From: Pseudomicrostroma phylloplanum | Taxonomy: Eukaryota; Basidiomycota; Exobasidiomycetes; Microstromatales | DNA length: 64,000 bases | Assembly: GCA_039545275.1 (NCBI GenBank) | Contig: BCHS01000006.1 | Coordinates: forward strand, 248,001 to 312,000 | Direction: 5' to 3' | Notes under the pieces: model-generated | What the model was told of the DNA's origin: nothing | The model's database searches: none | Seen by the model: the letters and a program-made list of their open reading frames with translations, nothing else | Shown: piece after piece, positions 43,535 through 56,292 of the stretch | Layout of the letters: each line of letters opens with the position of its first letter | Numbering within the stretch: the stretch's first letter is position 1 | Made by a program: the position numbers and the translations under genes

Positions 43535-46500
43535 ATGGCCTCGTCCTCTCAGTACATGGCTGGCCATAGCGCAGGTGGTGCGCCACTGAACCTCAAGACG
43601 GACGACCTGCAACAGGACTATCTCTCGCATCTCTCCCTCGGCTCTGCTCCCTCTTCCTCCTCGTCGCAACATCCATCCTCCTCGTTCTTTCCGACCCAGC
43701 AACAGCAAGGCGGCTTCAACGGAGACTCGTCAGCAGGCGTCTCTGCTGCAGGTCCGTCGCAGCAGGACCCCAAGGCTTATTCCGCTACTGAAGGCGGGAC
43801 CTCCTCGATTGGGATTGGACCAAAGGGGAAAGAAAAGGCAGGGAAGAAGGATGGGGGTAAGGAGCATCATCAGAGGCACATGTGGTCCGTAGACGAGACC
43901 GAGGCGCTCATTGCCGGATGTCAAAAGGTGAGCTAGTAGACGAAGGTCCCTTGTGGAAGCGGTCCTTGGAGGAAGTGGCGACTGATAAAGCGGCCCTGTC
44001 TGTCTCATTCGCATCTTCGTAGCATGGCGTTGGCAATTGGAAGGCCATACTCAACGATGCTGATCTGCGGCCCCGCTTTAGCGCCGATCGCAACCCGGGC
44101 GATCTGAAGGATAGGTTCCGGACAAAGTTCCCGCAGGCATACGCCGAGCGTGAGTAAATGACCCAAGGGAGCCACCTAGTGCCTTTCTGTCATCTCATGC
44201 GAGATGGCGATTCTTTCCTGCCCACCCTTTGCCTCGCAGTTTATCCAAATGCAAAGACGCACATCCCGTCACGGAGACTTTCTGAAGGCTCCAAGTCCCA
44301 CTTCGAAAAGGGCCAGTCAAAGGAGAGGCGATGCTTCTCCCCGGCCGAAGACGCAGTCTTGAAGCAGGGCTTTGCTAGGCATGGATCCAGCTGGACCATC
44401 ATCGCCAAGGATCCCGTCTTCGGAGGCAGAAGGAAGCCGACTGATTTGAGAGATCGATTTCGGAATGCCTGGCCGCAAGACTATGCTCTGGCCGGCTACT
44501 CTGCCCGGAGAAAAGGTGGTGCAGCAGGCAGTACGACAAGCAAGGGCAGTGGAAAGGGCAAAGAGAGGACGCTCAGTCATGGCTCCTCTCGGCAATCTCA
44601 CTCGCATCACGATCATGCTGTGCCTCTGCCCTCTGCCACAGGTCAGAGCACGCCCAATGCCGAGCTGGAAGGCATCTTCGTGCGAGGACCCGATGGCAAG
44701 CCTACCGTGGCCAGATCCATGTCATCCACCTCTGCCTCTTCCAGCAGCAACCACACGCTGGGCAATTCCGAGTCGGAGGCCGAGAGCGAACTTGATGGAG
44801 TGATAGGCGGTGGGGGCGTCGACTTTGCTTGGCTGAGAGATACAGCCGGCTACAGCATGTCGCCTTCTCAGGAGGCCTTCAACGGAGGACATTTGGGTAC
44901 CACGAGCCCATTCTCGCTCCCACCGGACTTTGCGCGCTCGTTGTCCTTCGGATCGGGCATGCCTTCGGGGCAGGGAGGGGCTGCGAACAATACCCGCCCT
45001 CTATTCGGCCAGCAATTCTCCTCCCCCGGTCATGCGTTCAGTGTGGATTCTGGAGCAGGGAGCGGCATTGCGGGAAGCAATGCTAGTCTTCATAACGGCC
45101 AGGCGAAGAGCCAGATGAATGGTCTGGCCCAGTGGCACCCAGGCTTCCCTGGTCTCTCCGTCGAGCAAGGCAGCAATGGCGCCCACACCCCAAGCAGCAA
45201 CGCCGGCAGTCAACTAGGCGGCTTCTCCCCCGCCTTCCCACCGTCTGGCGCAGCTCCTGCTCCCTTTGCGGCAAACCGCCAACAGCACTTCGCTGGGCAG
45301 TCACAAAGCCTGCCTCCTTCGCAAGCCCCACCGGCCTTTTGGGATCCAACAGACACGGAGATGTCCTTGATCGGAGACGCTCAACTCCAGCATATCAACC
45401 AGCTCCTGCAGAGCTATGTGCAGAATGCCGGGAGTGCAGAGGGGGATCAGCAGGCCTATCAGGGAGGCAGCGCTGGCCCCGGGCAGGGCTATGCAAGCGA
45501 TAGCGATGCAGTCTCTGTGGGCGGGTGGGCTTCGGACACCGGACTGGCCTATCCTTCAGACGGAGGTGGCTCTTCCTCGGACCATTCTGCATTTCAGACT
45601 GCTGCGGGTAGGATGGACCAGAGTGATGCGTACTGGAACGCAATCTCTTCTTCTATGAATGGATTTCCCTCGAGCAATGGACAGCAGGGGTCAATGGAGC
45701 ATGCTGGCCATGGCCACGGGCACGGCCATGTTGGCGACCTGTTCATTCGGGGGGACGCCCCGCTCACGGCTGCCGCGCCGCCCCTGGCCAGCAGCGATGT
45801 GGGTCTCTCTTTCCTCGAGGGTCCAAATGGATCACATCACCATCAATCCTACCAGCAGCACCAGCAGCATCATCAACCTCATCAACAGCATCAGTGGGCC
45901 CCAGCCATGACCAATGGACTCAGCCAGCAGTACTCCTCCTCTGCAGGAGCAGCCACTACCTCTTCCTCATCCTCCTCGGCCTTCAGCGGGCCGCCCCGCT
46001 CCTTCACACCCGATTCGGACAGACGATCAGTGCACAGCTCCTCTGCTTCTGCTTCTGCTTCTGCTTCTGCCTCCGCCTCTGCCTCGTCTGAGCTCGGACT
46101 GGATCAGCTAGATCTGGATCTGGATGCAGGTAGCGCACATGGGGGTAGCAGTGCTGGTAGTAATTGGCATGAGGAAGGGTATGAAGAGGATGAGGAGCCC
46201 GATGATGATGATGACGAGGAAGAAGAAGACGATGGTGACTTTGGAGGCGATGGTCGTCGTTCGCTTGATTATGCCGAGCACGACGAAGGGGACGACTTCC
46301 AAGGCGCCTTCAAAGCCGATCACTCCCAGTCTGGATCCGGGTCCGGGTCCAACTCTGAGGAAGAAGACGAAGAGGAAGAAGAAGAAGAAGAGCAAGACGA
46401 AGACGACCTCCTCCCCCGCTCCAACACTATCCGTCCACCCAAACGACTCTCCTCGGAGGAAGACGATTATGGAAGACGCGCTGCGTTGCTCTACCATCAG

Positions 46501-46722
46501 CAGAACGGAGGTTACCTCTCGTCTTCTTCTGGAGATGAAGAAGAAGAAGAAGGAACAGGAGAGGGAGAGGGAGGGCCGACCTTTGAGGAGCTGGAGAATG
46601 CAGGACAACACTTGCTCTTCTCTAGAGGTAGTGGTAGTGGTGGTGGTGGTGGTGATGGTGGCGCCTCAGGTCTGGGCTTGGGCTTGGGGATGGAGATGAG
46701 GATGGAAGGAGATGGGCTTTAG
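43535..46722 (+). CDS. TAY1: Tay1/Teb1-type double-Myb telomere-binding protein
   Basis: Three exons, 1000 aa: 43535-43927, intron 43928-44022, 44023-44149, intron 44150-44239, 44240-46722. Two Myb/SANT domains occur in tandem: about residues 114-175 (HMWSVDETEALIAGCQKHGV...GNWKAIL...GDLKDRFRTKFP) and about 198-252 (RRCFSPAEDAVLKQGFARHG...SSWTIIAKD...TDLRDRFRNAWP). The VDLKDKWR-like end of each is the telobox signature of double-stranded telomere binders, and two such domains define the Tay1/Teb1 group. It probably binds duplex telomere repeats and possibly telobox promoters. The remaining ~750 residues are disordered: Ser/Gly-rich, a His/Gln-rich run near 45,835-45,900, poly-Asp/Glu blocks and a Gly-rich tail. 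The first Myb domain is split by intron 1. Confidence 0.78.
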
Positions 46723-47063
46723 TAGCGGTAGACCCATGCGCCACAAGAACGGGAAAGGGGAAGGAGTGGATTCCTGGCATAGCTAGCGAGCAACACACCA
46801 TACTACCAGTAAATCGCTACCAGTACCAGCACCCCTATCAGTACCAGCATACACGTCGCAAAGCCTTTGCAATAGCATACCGATTCTCATTCTTTCTGTT
46901 TGTTGGTTGGTTTGGTGGCCGTCGAAGGTGTGATTGTATCTTATTGTATCGTACTGTACAGGGATCTTCGCTTTGACCTTTGCATGCACACCGGTCATCC
47001 GGTCGTCCTTTCCCCCCTCAGCACCCCTCTTCCCCTCTCGTCTCCTGCCCTCAGCAGATCAAA
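46723..47063. other. Convergent 3' intergenic region
   Basis: 341 bp between the 3' ends of the TAY1-like gene (+) and VPS45 (-). AT-richer than flanking sequence, with repeated CAGTACCAGCA-like words near 46,805-46,850. No gene seen. Confidence 0.45.
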
Positions 47064-49420
47064 TCAAATCGCATCCCTCAACCTGCCCAGCAATCCTCCA
47101 GCAATGTTCGCAGCCCCCTGCGCCGCCTCGCCTATCCGTCCCGCGTCCACCAATCCTCCAGCGCCAGTGAACCCCTCGCCTCCCCTCCCATCGCGGCCGA
47201 CGTTGAGTTGTACAGGGCCGATGCGCAGGTTGAGCCCTTGCCCCTGCCCTTGGCCTGAAGCGTTAGCTGGGCCGGCGGTAGAAGCAGGTGGAGGACGGGA
47301 GATACTGGCGGGGAAGCGCGACGCGGCGTCCTGCACCATTGTCAGGAAGCTCTGTGAGTTATGCACCGTCGAACCCCCGAGTAGGAAGCGAGCTCCCATT
47401 CCGGGTCCGTTGGCTCCTTGAGAGTTGAGGAGGGAGACGGCGCGGGCTTCTTCGTAGGTGGCGCCGCCGATGATGAAGAGGATGATGTCCTGCGGACGCT
47501 GCTGAATCATGCCCGCCTGCCCGGAACCAGCCCCAGATCCTCCCGCACCGCCAGAAGCGCCGCTGTTGCTGCTGCTGGTAGAAGGGTAGGAGGACTCGCG
47601 CAGACGGCCTTTCATTAAGAGCTCGACGGTCTCGAGGAGATGTGGAGTGTGCTGCGTGTAGACATTGTCTACCCCCTTGAGCCCTTTGAGGGCGGATTTG
47701 CCGCGAGAGAAGAAGTTGTCGTTGGAGAAGAGGTCGTCTTGCCGTTGGTCTGCACCGGCAAAATTCAGCATCACAAAGACGAGCTGGAGGAAGAGAAGAA
47801 AGGGAGAGAGGGCATCATCAGCTGTCGCGGCTTCGATGCCGACGTGCCTCTGGTACAGGTCACTCACCCCTGCTCTGCTCTCTTCGACGCCGCTTTCAAG
47901 TAGCTGCTTGACCACGTTTGATATTTGATTGCCCGAGTATCGTTGATACCGCAGAGCATACAGGATTGCTACGCGCAGCTTGGCTTCGGACAGAATGTCT
48001 GGTCGAGCAAGAAGGTCGTAAACCGCCTGGCCAGGTGCAGCATTGATAAGGCGAGCAAGAACATGATCAGCTCACGAACCTAGCTTTTTCGTCTTCTGCA
48101 TCTCCTCGTACTTACCTTGAGATCGCTAGCGTGACTCTCATTGCTGGCCAGACTCTGTTCGAGCTCGGACACTTCAAGCAGATGCTCCCCCTCTACCCTC
48201 CTACTCAGCTCTCCTAGCAGCGTGACATGCTTTGAGACATTGCCGCTCAACTTTCGGAATTCTGGGTACTCTTCGACGAATCTTTTCATGTCCTGCACAG
48301 TCTCGATTTGCTTCGATGAGGCCGTCTTTGTCTGGAATTCCAGCACATACTTCTTGATGGAGGCTCCGAGATCTCCAAAGTTATCGTAGAGATTCTGTTG
48401 AAAGAAGGGATCTTCCGAGGAGGAGAGGACGAGCTCGCGCTGCTCTGGCTTGAGACCTGAGGATGCTGGCAGAGACACCCGGCCGTTGTTGATGCCGAGC
48501 AACTCGTGGATCATAGCTTGGTAGGTCCATTGCGAGAGAAGGGGTGTCACTGGGTCGTTGCGCCGGTCGAGGATTAGGAGGAGCGGAGCAGGCTCAGACC
48601 GCCGGAAGTCGAACAGAGAAGGTTGACCTTGTGTAGTTTGATACTATAGGGAGCACATCATCGCGGACTCGTAAGTCTCAGCGGTTCTCTCATCGCTTGA
48701 TCACTCTTCCGCCAGACACTTACTGTAATTTCTTCTCCCAGCTTCTTGGCCAGAGCGCTCATCCTCTCGTACCTCACTACTGGCTTCTTCTTGAGACTCA
48801 GCAAGAGGGCCATGAGTCCTTGGGTATGCCTGTCCAAAGCAGCCGGGTCCCACTCGTTGGCATTTGAAGCCCAGGGTCCGATGGGTCCTGTGATATTGCC
48901 GGTGGGAAGGGGTGTGGGTGAGAGGGAGAAGAGGGAGGAGTTGACTGGGAGATAGTCTGCGAAGTATTCCTGCAGTAGGGTAGGGAATGGAGGTGAGGAT
49001 CACTGATTTCCTACTGCTCGTCGGCATCCGCTGTATGCTCACCTGCACTTCCTTTACGGCGTCGTGCTCGTCTGCCTCTGCCAGCCTCTCTATGTCCCCC
49101 TTCTTGAGCACATTTGTAAAGTAGAGCCAGTAGCCGCCATACTTTGGCCACTTGAGCTCCTTACACAGCGCCTCGATACTGGCTTCCGTGGGTCTGAGGA
49201 GTACAATGCACTTGAGGTGCTTCATCCTCTCCCTGGCCTCATTGTCCACTCTATCTGTGAGGTAAACCTCGTGACTCAGGAGTGCGGATTGGGTGAGGGA
49301 GGAGCTGATGACTGGCGTGGTATGCGAGTCGAGGAGGAGGACCTTCATGCCTGACCCGCCGGACGCCGAGGGCGAGAGGAGGCGGGTGAGGTAGGACGAT
49401 ATGGACTTTGTCACGTCCAT
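47064..49420 (-). CDS. VPS45: Vacuolar sorting SM protein Vps45
   Basis: Five exons, 676 aa: 49420-49043, 48969-48724, 48643-48116, 48026-47868, 47783-47064. Sec1/Munc18-family protein that binds the syntaxin Tlg2/Pep12 class and supports SNARE assembly for Golgi-to-endosome traffic. Evidence: GMKVLLLDSHTTPVISSSLTQ, MKHLKCIVLLRPTEASIEAL, LAEADEHDAVKEVQ joined to EYFADYLPVN, ILDRRNDPVTPLLSQWTYQA, and the C-terminal IILFIIGGATYEEARAV typical of SM proteins. The junction SNESHASDLK-AVYDLLARPD aligns without a gap to the family, supporting the third intron (48115-48027). The fourth intron (47867-47784) is 84 nt, stop-free and in frame. A Ser/Gly-rich insert and a ~100-residue Gly/Ala-rich tail make it longer than yeast Vps45. 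Confidence 0.92.
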
Positions 49421-49702
49421 TGCGGGCAGTGATCCGAGGCTGCGGCGAGCCTCCGACCAAGACGAGGGGAGTACTGGAGCTGTGAGGCAGCGTGGGGAAT
49501 AGCGAGGGAGAGTAAGGTGAGCCCAAGGGAGGCGGCCCAGTAGACTGGCCCTGGCTGCTTGGCTTGTGCTCGCGGAATTGCAACTCCGCCTTCCGTGCAG
49601 TCGTCCGAACGACGCCAATCAGGAGGCCCCCCTTTATTGCCTCGCTGAGCACATCCTAAGTATCACACCATCACACTCCTCATCCTACCCTCCCACTCAC
49701 CA
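49421..49702. promoter_or_regulatory. Divergent promoter region, VPS45 / S9 peptidase
   Basis: 282 bp between the VPS45 ATG (-) and the peptidase ATG (+). Both genes presumably take their promoters from it. Confidence 0.5.
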
Positions 49703-52700
49703 ATGGCAAGCAAGATGGCTAGACGTACCATTGCGCCCTATGGCACTTGGAAGTCACCCATCACTCCCGAGCTGCTCACAAGCAAAGCAATCTCCTTTGG
49801 CGAGCTCGCTACCTCGTCCCTCTCCAAGTCACACTCAGCCTCTCACCTCATCTTCGTAGAGAACAGGCCACAAGAGCAAGGCAGAGCAGCCGTCGTGCGA
49901 TGGTCACTCGACAAGGCTACTTCCAACACTGCTCAGGTAGGTGATGACCTCACTCAGGCCAAGTACAATGCTCGAAGTGGTATTCACGAGTATGGTGGAG
50001 GTGCACTCGCTGCCTCGTCCAACGATGGCTCCGTCATCTTTACAGACTACAAGCCTAGCGACTGGGGAGTCTATCGAGTCAAAGATGCTACAACATCAAC
50101 ACCATCTCTTCCAGAGAGAATCACACCGGACAATGCACCCCTTCGCTACGGAGGCTTCGTGCCCCATCCCGTCCAGCCTCACCTCATCCTCGCAATTCAG
50201 GAGGATCACACAATCGACGAGCCAAGCAAGGTCATCAACACTCTGGTACTCATCGACGCCAACAACAAATCCGTCACAACACTTCAGTCGGGCAGAGACT
50301 TCTACAGCTTCCCAGCTTGGTCACCTCAAGGTGACTTTGTCGCTTGGGTCACCTGGCAGCACCCCTCGATGCCCTGGTGGGACACAGAGGTCTGGGTAGC
50401 GCGATTCGACGAGGCGACGAGCGGCCACAAGGCAACACTGGTAGACGCAAAAGCCATTGCCGGCACTAATGGAGGCGAGAGTGTCCAGCACCCGGTATGG
50501 CTACCACGAGGTACCAGCCACAACGGCTCTGATACCTTGGTATTCACCTCGGATCGAACCAGCTTCAGCAACCCCTACAAGGTCACGGTGGAGAGATCTG
50601 GAGCCGGCCTTGCGCTCGGAAAGATCAAGCCAATCCTTCAGTCACCCCTGCAAGCAGACTTTATCAAGCCACAGTGGACCATGGGCAAGTGAGTACAGGC
50701 AGACAGCAAAAAGCTCAGCACTCAGCGCTGACCTCCGATTACTGCTTTCGCTTCTTGTAGCTCTCATTTCGTGACCCTTGACGGTGAGGTGATCGTCTCA
50801 GTCCTGATCAGAGGGTCCACAGAGACGCTGGCCATTGTGTCGGTATCCTCAGGCAAAGTGGTTGAGCTATCTTCGAGCTACATTACCTACGGTCAATTGC
50901 GCAAAGTCTCGAGCACAAGCATTGCCGCTGTCGCCGCCAAGTCGGATGCTCCTAGCACTGTTGTCATCATTGATTTGGAGCAGGCGATCAAAGGCTCGTC
51001 GACATCGATTGAGGATCACGATGTCCTCCCCATCAAGGCTTCGTCCGATCTCATCTCGAGTGGGCAGATCCCAGCCTCGTTCTTGTCGATCCCCGAGGAC
51101 TTCGAGTTCCCTACCACTCTGCCCGATGGCACGCCCACCACGGCTTACGGTATCCTGTATCCCCCGACAAACCCCAAATTTGCTGCGCCAAAGGGGTCAG
51201 CACCACCCTGCATCTTCAAGATCCACGGTGGCCCGACGTCGGCTGCTAGCAAGAGCATGTCCTTGGAGGTCAACTACTGGACATCGAGAGGCTATAGCGT
51301 CTGCTTCGTCAACTATGGAGGGTCGACCGGCTACGGGCGTGAATACATGCTACGCCTGAACAACAATTGGGGTCTCGTAGATGTGCTGGACTGCTGTGCA
51401 GCCGCCAAGTATCTGAGCTCCAAGCGGCTTCCGATGAAAGATGACAGCAAGCAAGTACGTGAGATGACGGCAACGGCTCAGGCACAATGGAAAGCCCTCG
51501 AGGAGCGCTACGATTCCAGTGGCAGTGTGCGGGTCACCCTCAAGAACCACAAGAAGCAGTGGAGCTTGTTCGATGCTGTAGCCCTGCCAGCTACGACTGG
51601 TCTGGCTGCTGCCCTCCCCTATCTTCAAGCTCTTCCATCAAATGCTTCCATCTTGACAGCGCCTTTGATTGCTGGAGCTGCGTATATCGCCTTGAAGTCA
51701 TCAAGCGTTCTCAGTGAGGCCGTGTTCGCCTCCCCCACTCTCGGACTCCAGCTCGAGACCACTCGCGGCCTGCAACTACCGTTCCTCTCTGAGCCTCTCT
51801 TCCAGAGAACATCTGCAAGACACGTGCCGAGGGATCGAGTGCTCGACGTGATGGTCAACACGACGGTGAAGGGATGGACCATCAGGGACTACCTTGCAGT
51901 CGGCATTCGCAGCCACCCCATGGGACGAGCATCGGCCAAGCCGGGAGAGAAAGCCATCACACGCAGCCTCGAAGTCCTCTTCCCCAACCTCGAGCCTCGT
52001 CTGCCGATTGTTGAGAGAATTTACAAGGCAATCTACCCTGTGATCTTCCCATCGTCATCGAATCCTGTGGCCAAAGCCGCTAATGTACCCCCACTTCGTA
52101 GTCACATAGACGAAGACGTCGAGGCCAAACTGGGAACGCCTCGTATCAAGGACGCTATCATCTCTGGCGGCTCGGCTGGCGGCTTCACTGTTCTTGCTTG
52201 CCTCACCAAGCATCCATAGTACGTATGGAAGATCAAGAGTGACACCAGTAAGATCTGAGCTGACTAAAGTCTCTTCTCTGTCACTTGCCTTTGCTCCCCT
52301 ACTTACAGCGTCTTCGCTGCTGGCTGCTCGAGCTACGGTGTCAGCGACCTGCGTGCGTTGGCCGAAGAGTCGCACAAGTTCGAGAGTAACTACCCATTCC
52401 GTCTCCTGGGCGGTACTCCCGACGAGGTCCCTCAAGTGTACCATGATCGCTCGCCCTTGTACTCTGCAAGTGAAGTGCGGTCGCCCGTGCTGGTACTGCA
52501 GGGCTCCATCGACAAGGTAGTGCCGCCCAACCAGGCACACCTGATGGTCGAAGGTATCAGAGCTGCCAAGGGAGGCGAGGACCGTGTCAAGTACATTGAA
52601 TTTGAGGGCGAAGGACATGGCTTCCGGTGAGTAGAGATGCTAGACGGCCAGCGCAGGAAGACGGACGATCTGCTGACTCATTCGATCCGCCATCGTCTCT

Positions 52701-52789
52701 GTTGCTGCAGGCAAGCGGCCAATATCATCACGGCTCTGAAGGAAGAGGAGAAGTGGTACCTCACGAAGCTTGGCCTGGAACAGAGCTAG
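49703..52789 (+). CDS. S9-family serine peptidase with embedded PIG-H (GPI15) domain
   Basis: Four exons, 946 aa: 49703-50688, intron 50689-50760, 50761-52218, intron 52219-52308, 52309-52626, intron 52627-52710, 52711-52789; all junctions keep frame. The N-terminal ~400 residues resemble the beta-propeller of dipeptidyl/acylaminoacyl peptidases (SGIHEYGGGALA, PAWSPQGDFVAWVTW). The alpha/beta-hydrolase part shows IFKIHGGPTSAA, VNYGGSTGYGREYMLRL, the nucleophile elbow GGSAGG (Ser800), Asp883 in GSIDKVVPPNQ and His918 in GEGHGF. Between helix AAAKYLSSKRL and the strand before GGSAGG lie about 223 extra in-frame residues (about 561-783) that match PIG-H/Gpi15, the GPI-GlcNAc-transferase subunit. 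Without the insert the peptidase would be ~723 aa, a normal size. Whether the insert is retained, spliced out or expressed on its own cannot be decided here. Confidence 0.85.
51455..52123 (+). other. GPI15: PIG-H (GPI15) domain inserted in the S9 reading frame
   Basis: 669 nt, exactly 223 codons, fully open in the S9 frame. It encodes two hydrophobic stretches (FDAVALPATTGLAAALPYL; ILTAPLIAGAAYIALKSS) as in the PIG-H membrane hairpin, then SPTLGLQLETTRG, RHVPRDRVLDVMVNTTVKGW, RDYLAVGI and LEVLFPNLEPRLPIVERIYK, which follow the PIG-H core order (LGVQLET, IPR...ILDVVINE, YYL, VFP, PRL). PIG-H/Gpi15 is part of the ER complex that makes GlcNAc-PI, the first GPI-anchor step. The segment begins at a possible donor GTACGT (51455) with an ATG nine bases on (51464), and ends at GAG|GCC, a weak acceptor. 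No stop codon closes the PIG-H part before the peptidase resumes. Confidence 0.7.
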
Positions 52790-54116
52790 TGAGGATGAAG
52801 CAGATACCTCTGCGCTGGATTGCCTGTTCGGTGAGTGTCCCGACGGACGCATGTCAAGTGATGGACGATTACACTTGGTTGTACCTTCCTCTGGTGGTCC
52901 TGATTGCGATCGCCCCACTGGAGAGGCCGTGAAATGAGTCCGGCCTCCGGTATGCTTTGCATTATCTTTGAGATGTAGGCAACTGCGGAGATTCCCCCGT
53001 GTCTCCAGGCTCGAACACGGTTGGGAGGGTTGCACACTGTTCGCATTGACACGGCGCTGCTCTGTGGCTCGGTGTATGGAACCTGCATGGTGCTAGCCAT
53101 CGTCTGAGGCATATGAATTCGCCCGCGATGATCTGAATGTCCGGAGGCTTGTTGCCTCCGGCATCAGTTGCTAGTCGTCACGCACGGGCGTCTTCCCGAA
53201 CGCATCTGCGCCTGTCGCAACACGGTCACAAGAGGCCTCTGGAGGGTGATCGACTTCGGTCTCGGGTCTCCTCTAAGCCGATTCCATCTCGTGGGCTTGT
53301 CTTGGAACGTGAGAAGGTCGAGTCAGTACGTAACTTGGTGGCAAGTCGTACTTGGGAAGCCTCTGTAGATCAGGGTCCTGCTAACCCCCACACTCATGTG
53401 TCTAATGGTTGCACCTCACTCGGCTTGGTCTCTTTCTTTCACTTTGCTGGAGAAGAGTCCTTGCTGACCCCAGTTGTGGCCGTCCTTCTACCCACTACCC
53501 ACAGATACACGGAAGTGAGAATGGGAGGCTGAGCGTCAGGTCAAATCAAGTTTGGCCACTTGTACTCTGGAAGCTGTGACGAGACTGTAGCCAAAGAGAA
53601 GGGGATGATGTGTACAGTAGTGGCATCGCATTGTATTCTCGACATGTTATGAATTTCTCTGCAGAATGATGAACGCTGCGAATCGTGGTGCCGGGTACGA
53701 CTTCGGGTGGGTGGGGTCAGTGCGAGGATGAGTGTGGCTCCGTTCCGAGATTGTCTTGTTGGGTGTTGGGTGCAGAGAGGCGGAAGCGTCCGAGGAAGAC
53801 CGACAGAGCCGGGACGGGGCGGCAGGCGAGTGTGGCGTGGCGTGGCTTGACTGGGCGGGGCGATCCATCCCACCCTGGCTTTTACCTCTTCTTGAGCTGA
53901 CCGCACACCAACGCTGCTTGCTTCCCTTTCCGCCACCATCGATTCATCCTACCAATTCCCTAACATCACCGCCACCACTCGAGGTCATCTTTATACCTCG
54001 CATACCCTCTGTGTAGTGTAGTAGTCTTCTTTGCCTACTTCGCCCTTCCACAGCCCCGCGCCACCTCGTATTCTTAGACCGCATACCCACCTCACTACCC
54101 CAACCCACCACTCAAG
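52790..54116. other. 1.3-kb intergenic region
   Basis: Between the peptidase stop and the LPD1 ATG. ORFs such as 53,137-53,532 (+) lack domains. The 3' ~250 bp are pyrimidine-rich and probably the LPD1 promoter and leader. Nothing else recognised. Confidence 0.45.
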
Positions 54117-55887
<1,771 letters not shown>

Positions 55888-56292
55888 GCGCGCTCAACAG
55901 CACGCAGGGGTGAGCCGCTGGTCGTTTGCCGTTTGCTGCTAGGCTGGCTAGCGCACTGCAGGGATCGCAGAGGATGTCTAGCCTCCTCCTGTCTGTCAAT
56001 GTCAATGTCAATGGCGATCTACACTCACATTCGCTTTTGGTCTGATCGGTCTGGATTCGCACGGCAATAGGGCGGGGAGACAAGCGATGACAATAGTCTA
56101 TTCTAAAGTAAGGTAGCGGGGTGACTGACTGACTGACTGACTGACTGACTAAGTAACAAACGGACAAACAACAGACGACGGAATAACAGACCGAGAGAAG
56201 AGAATAGTACATAGCGTAGCGTATTGTATCGAAACGTGCAGGGGGCAGTGTTGCTCCCTCTCTAATTAGCTTCCCCCTGTCCTGTCCTCAAT
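55888..56292. other. Convergent 3' intergenic region with (GACT)n
   Basis: 405 bp between the ends of LPD1 (+) and the Zn2Cys6 gene (-). It includes a GTCAAT triplication near 55,996-56,014 and a (TGAC)n array at 56,122-56,150. No gene. Confidence 0.5.
56122..56150. repeat. (TGAC)n microsatellite
   Basis: Seven consecutive TGAC/GACT units in the 3' intergenic region between two convergent genes. Confidence 0.9.

Noticed and set aside
46108..46699. Two long ORFs overlapping the 3' end of the TAY1-like gene
   Set aside because: Shadows of the poly-Asp/Glu codons (Lys/Met-rich on plus, Phe/Ile-rich on minus).
52219..52308. End of the peptidase at TAG just after TKHP
   Set aside because: Donor GTACGT overlaps the TAG, and splicing restores YVFAAGCSSYGVSDL with the catalytic Asp and His downstream.
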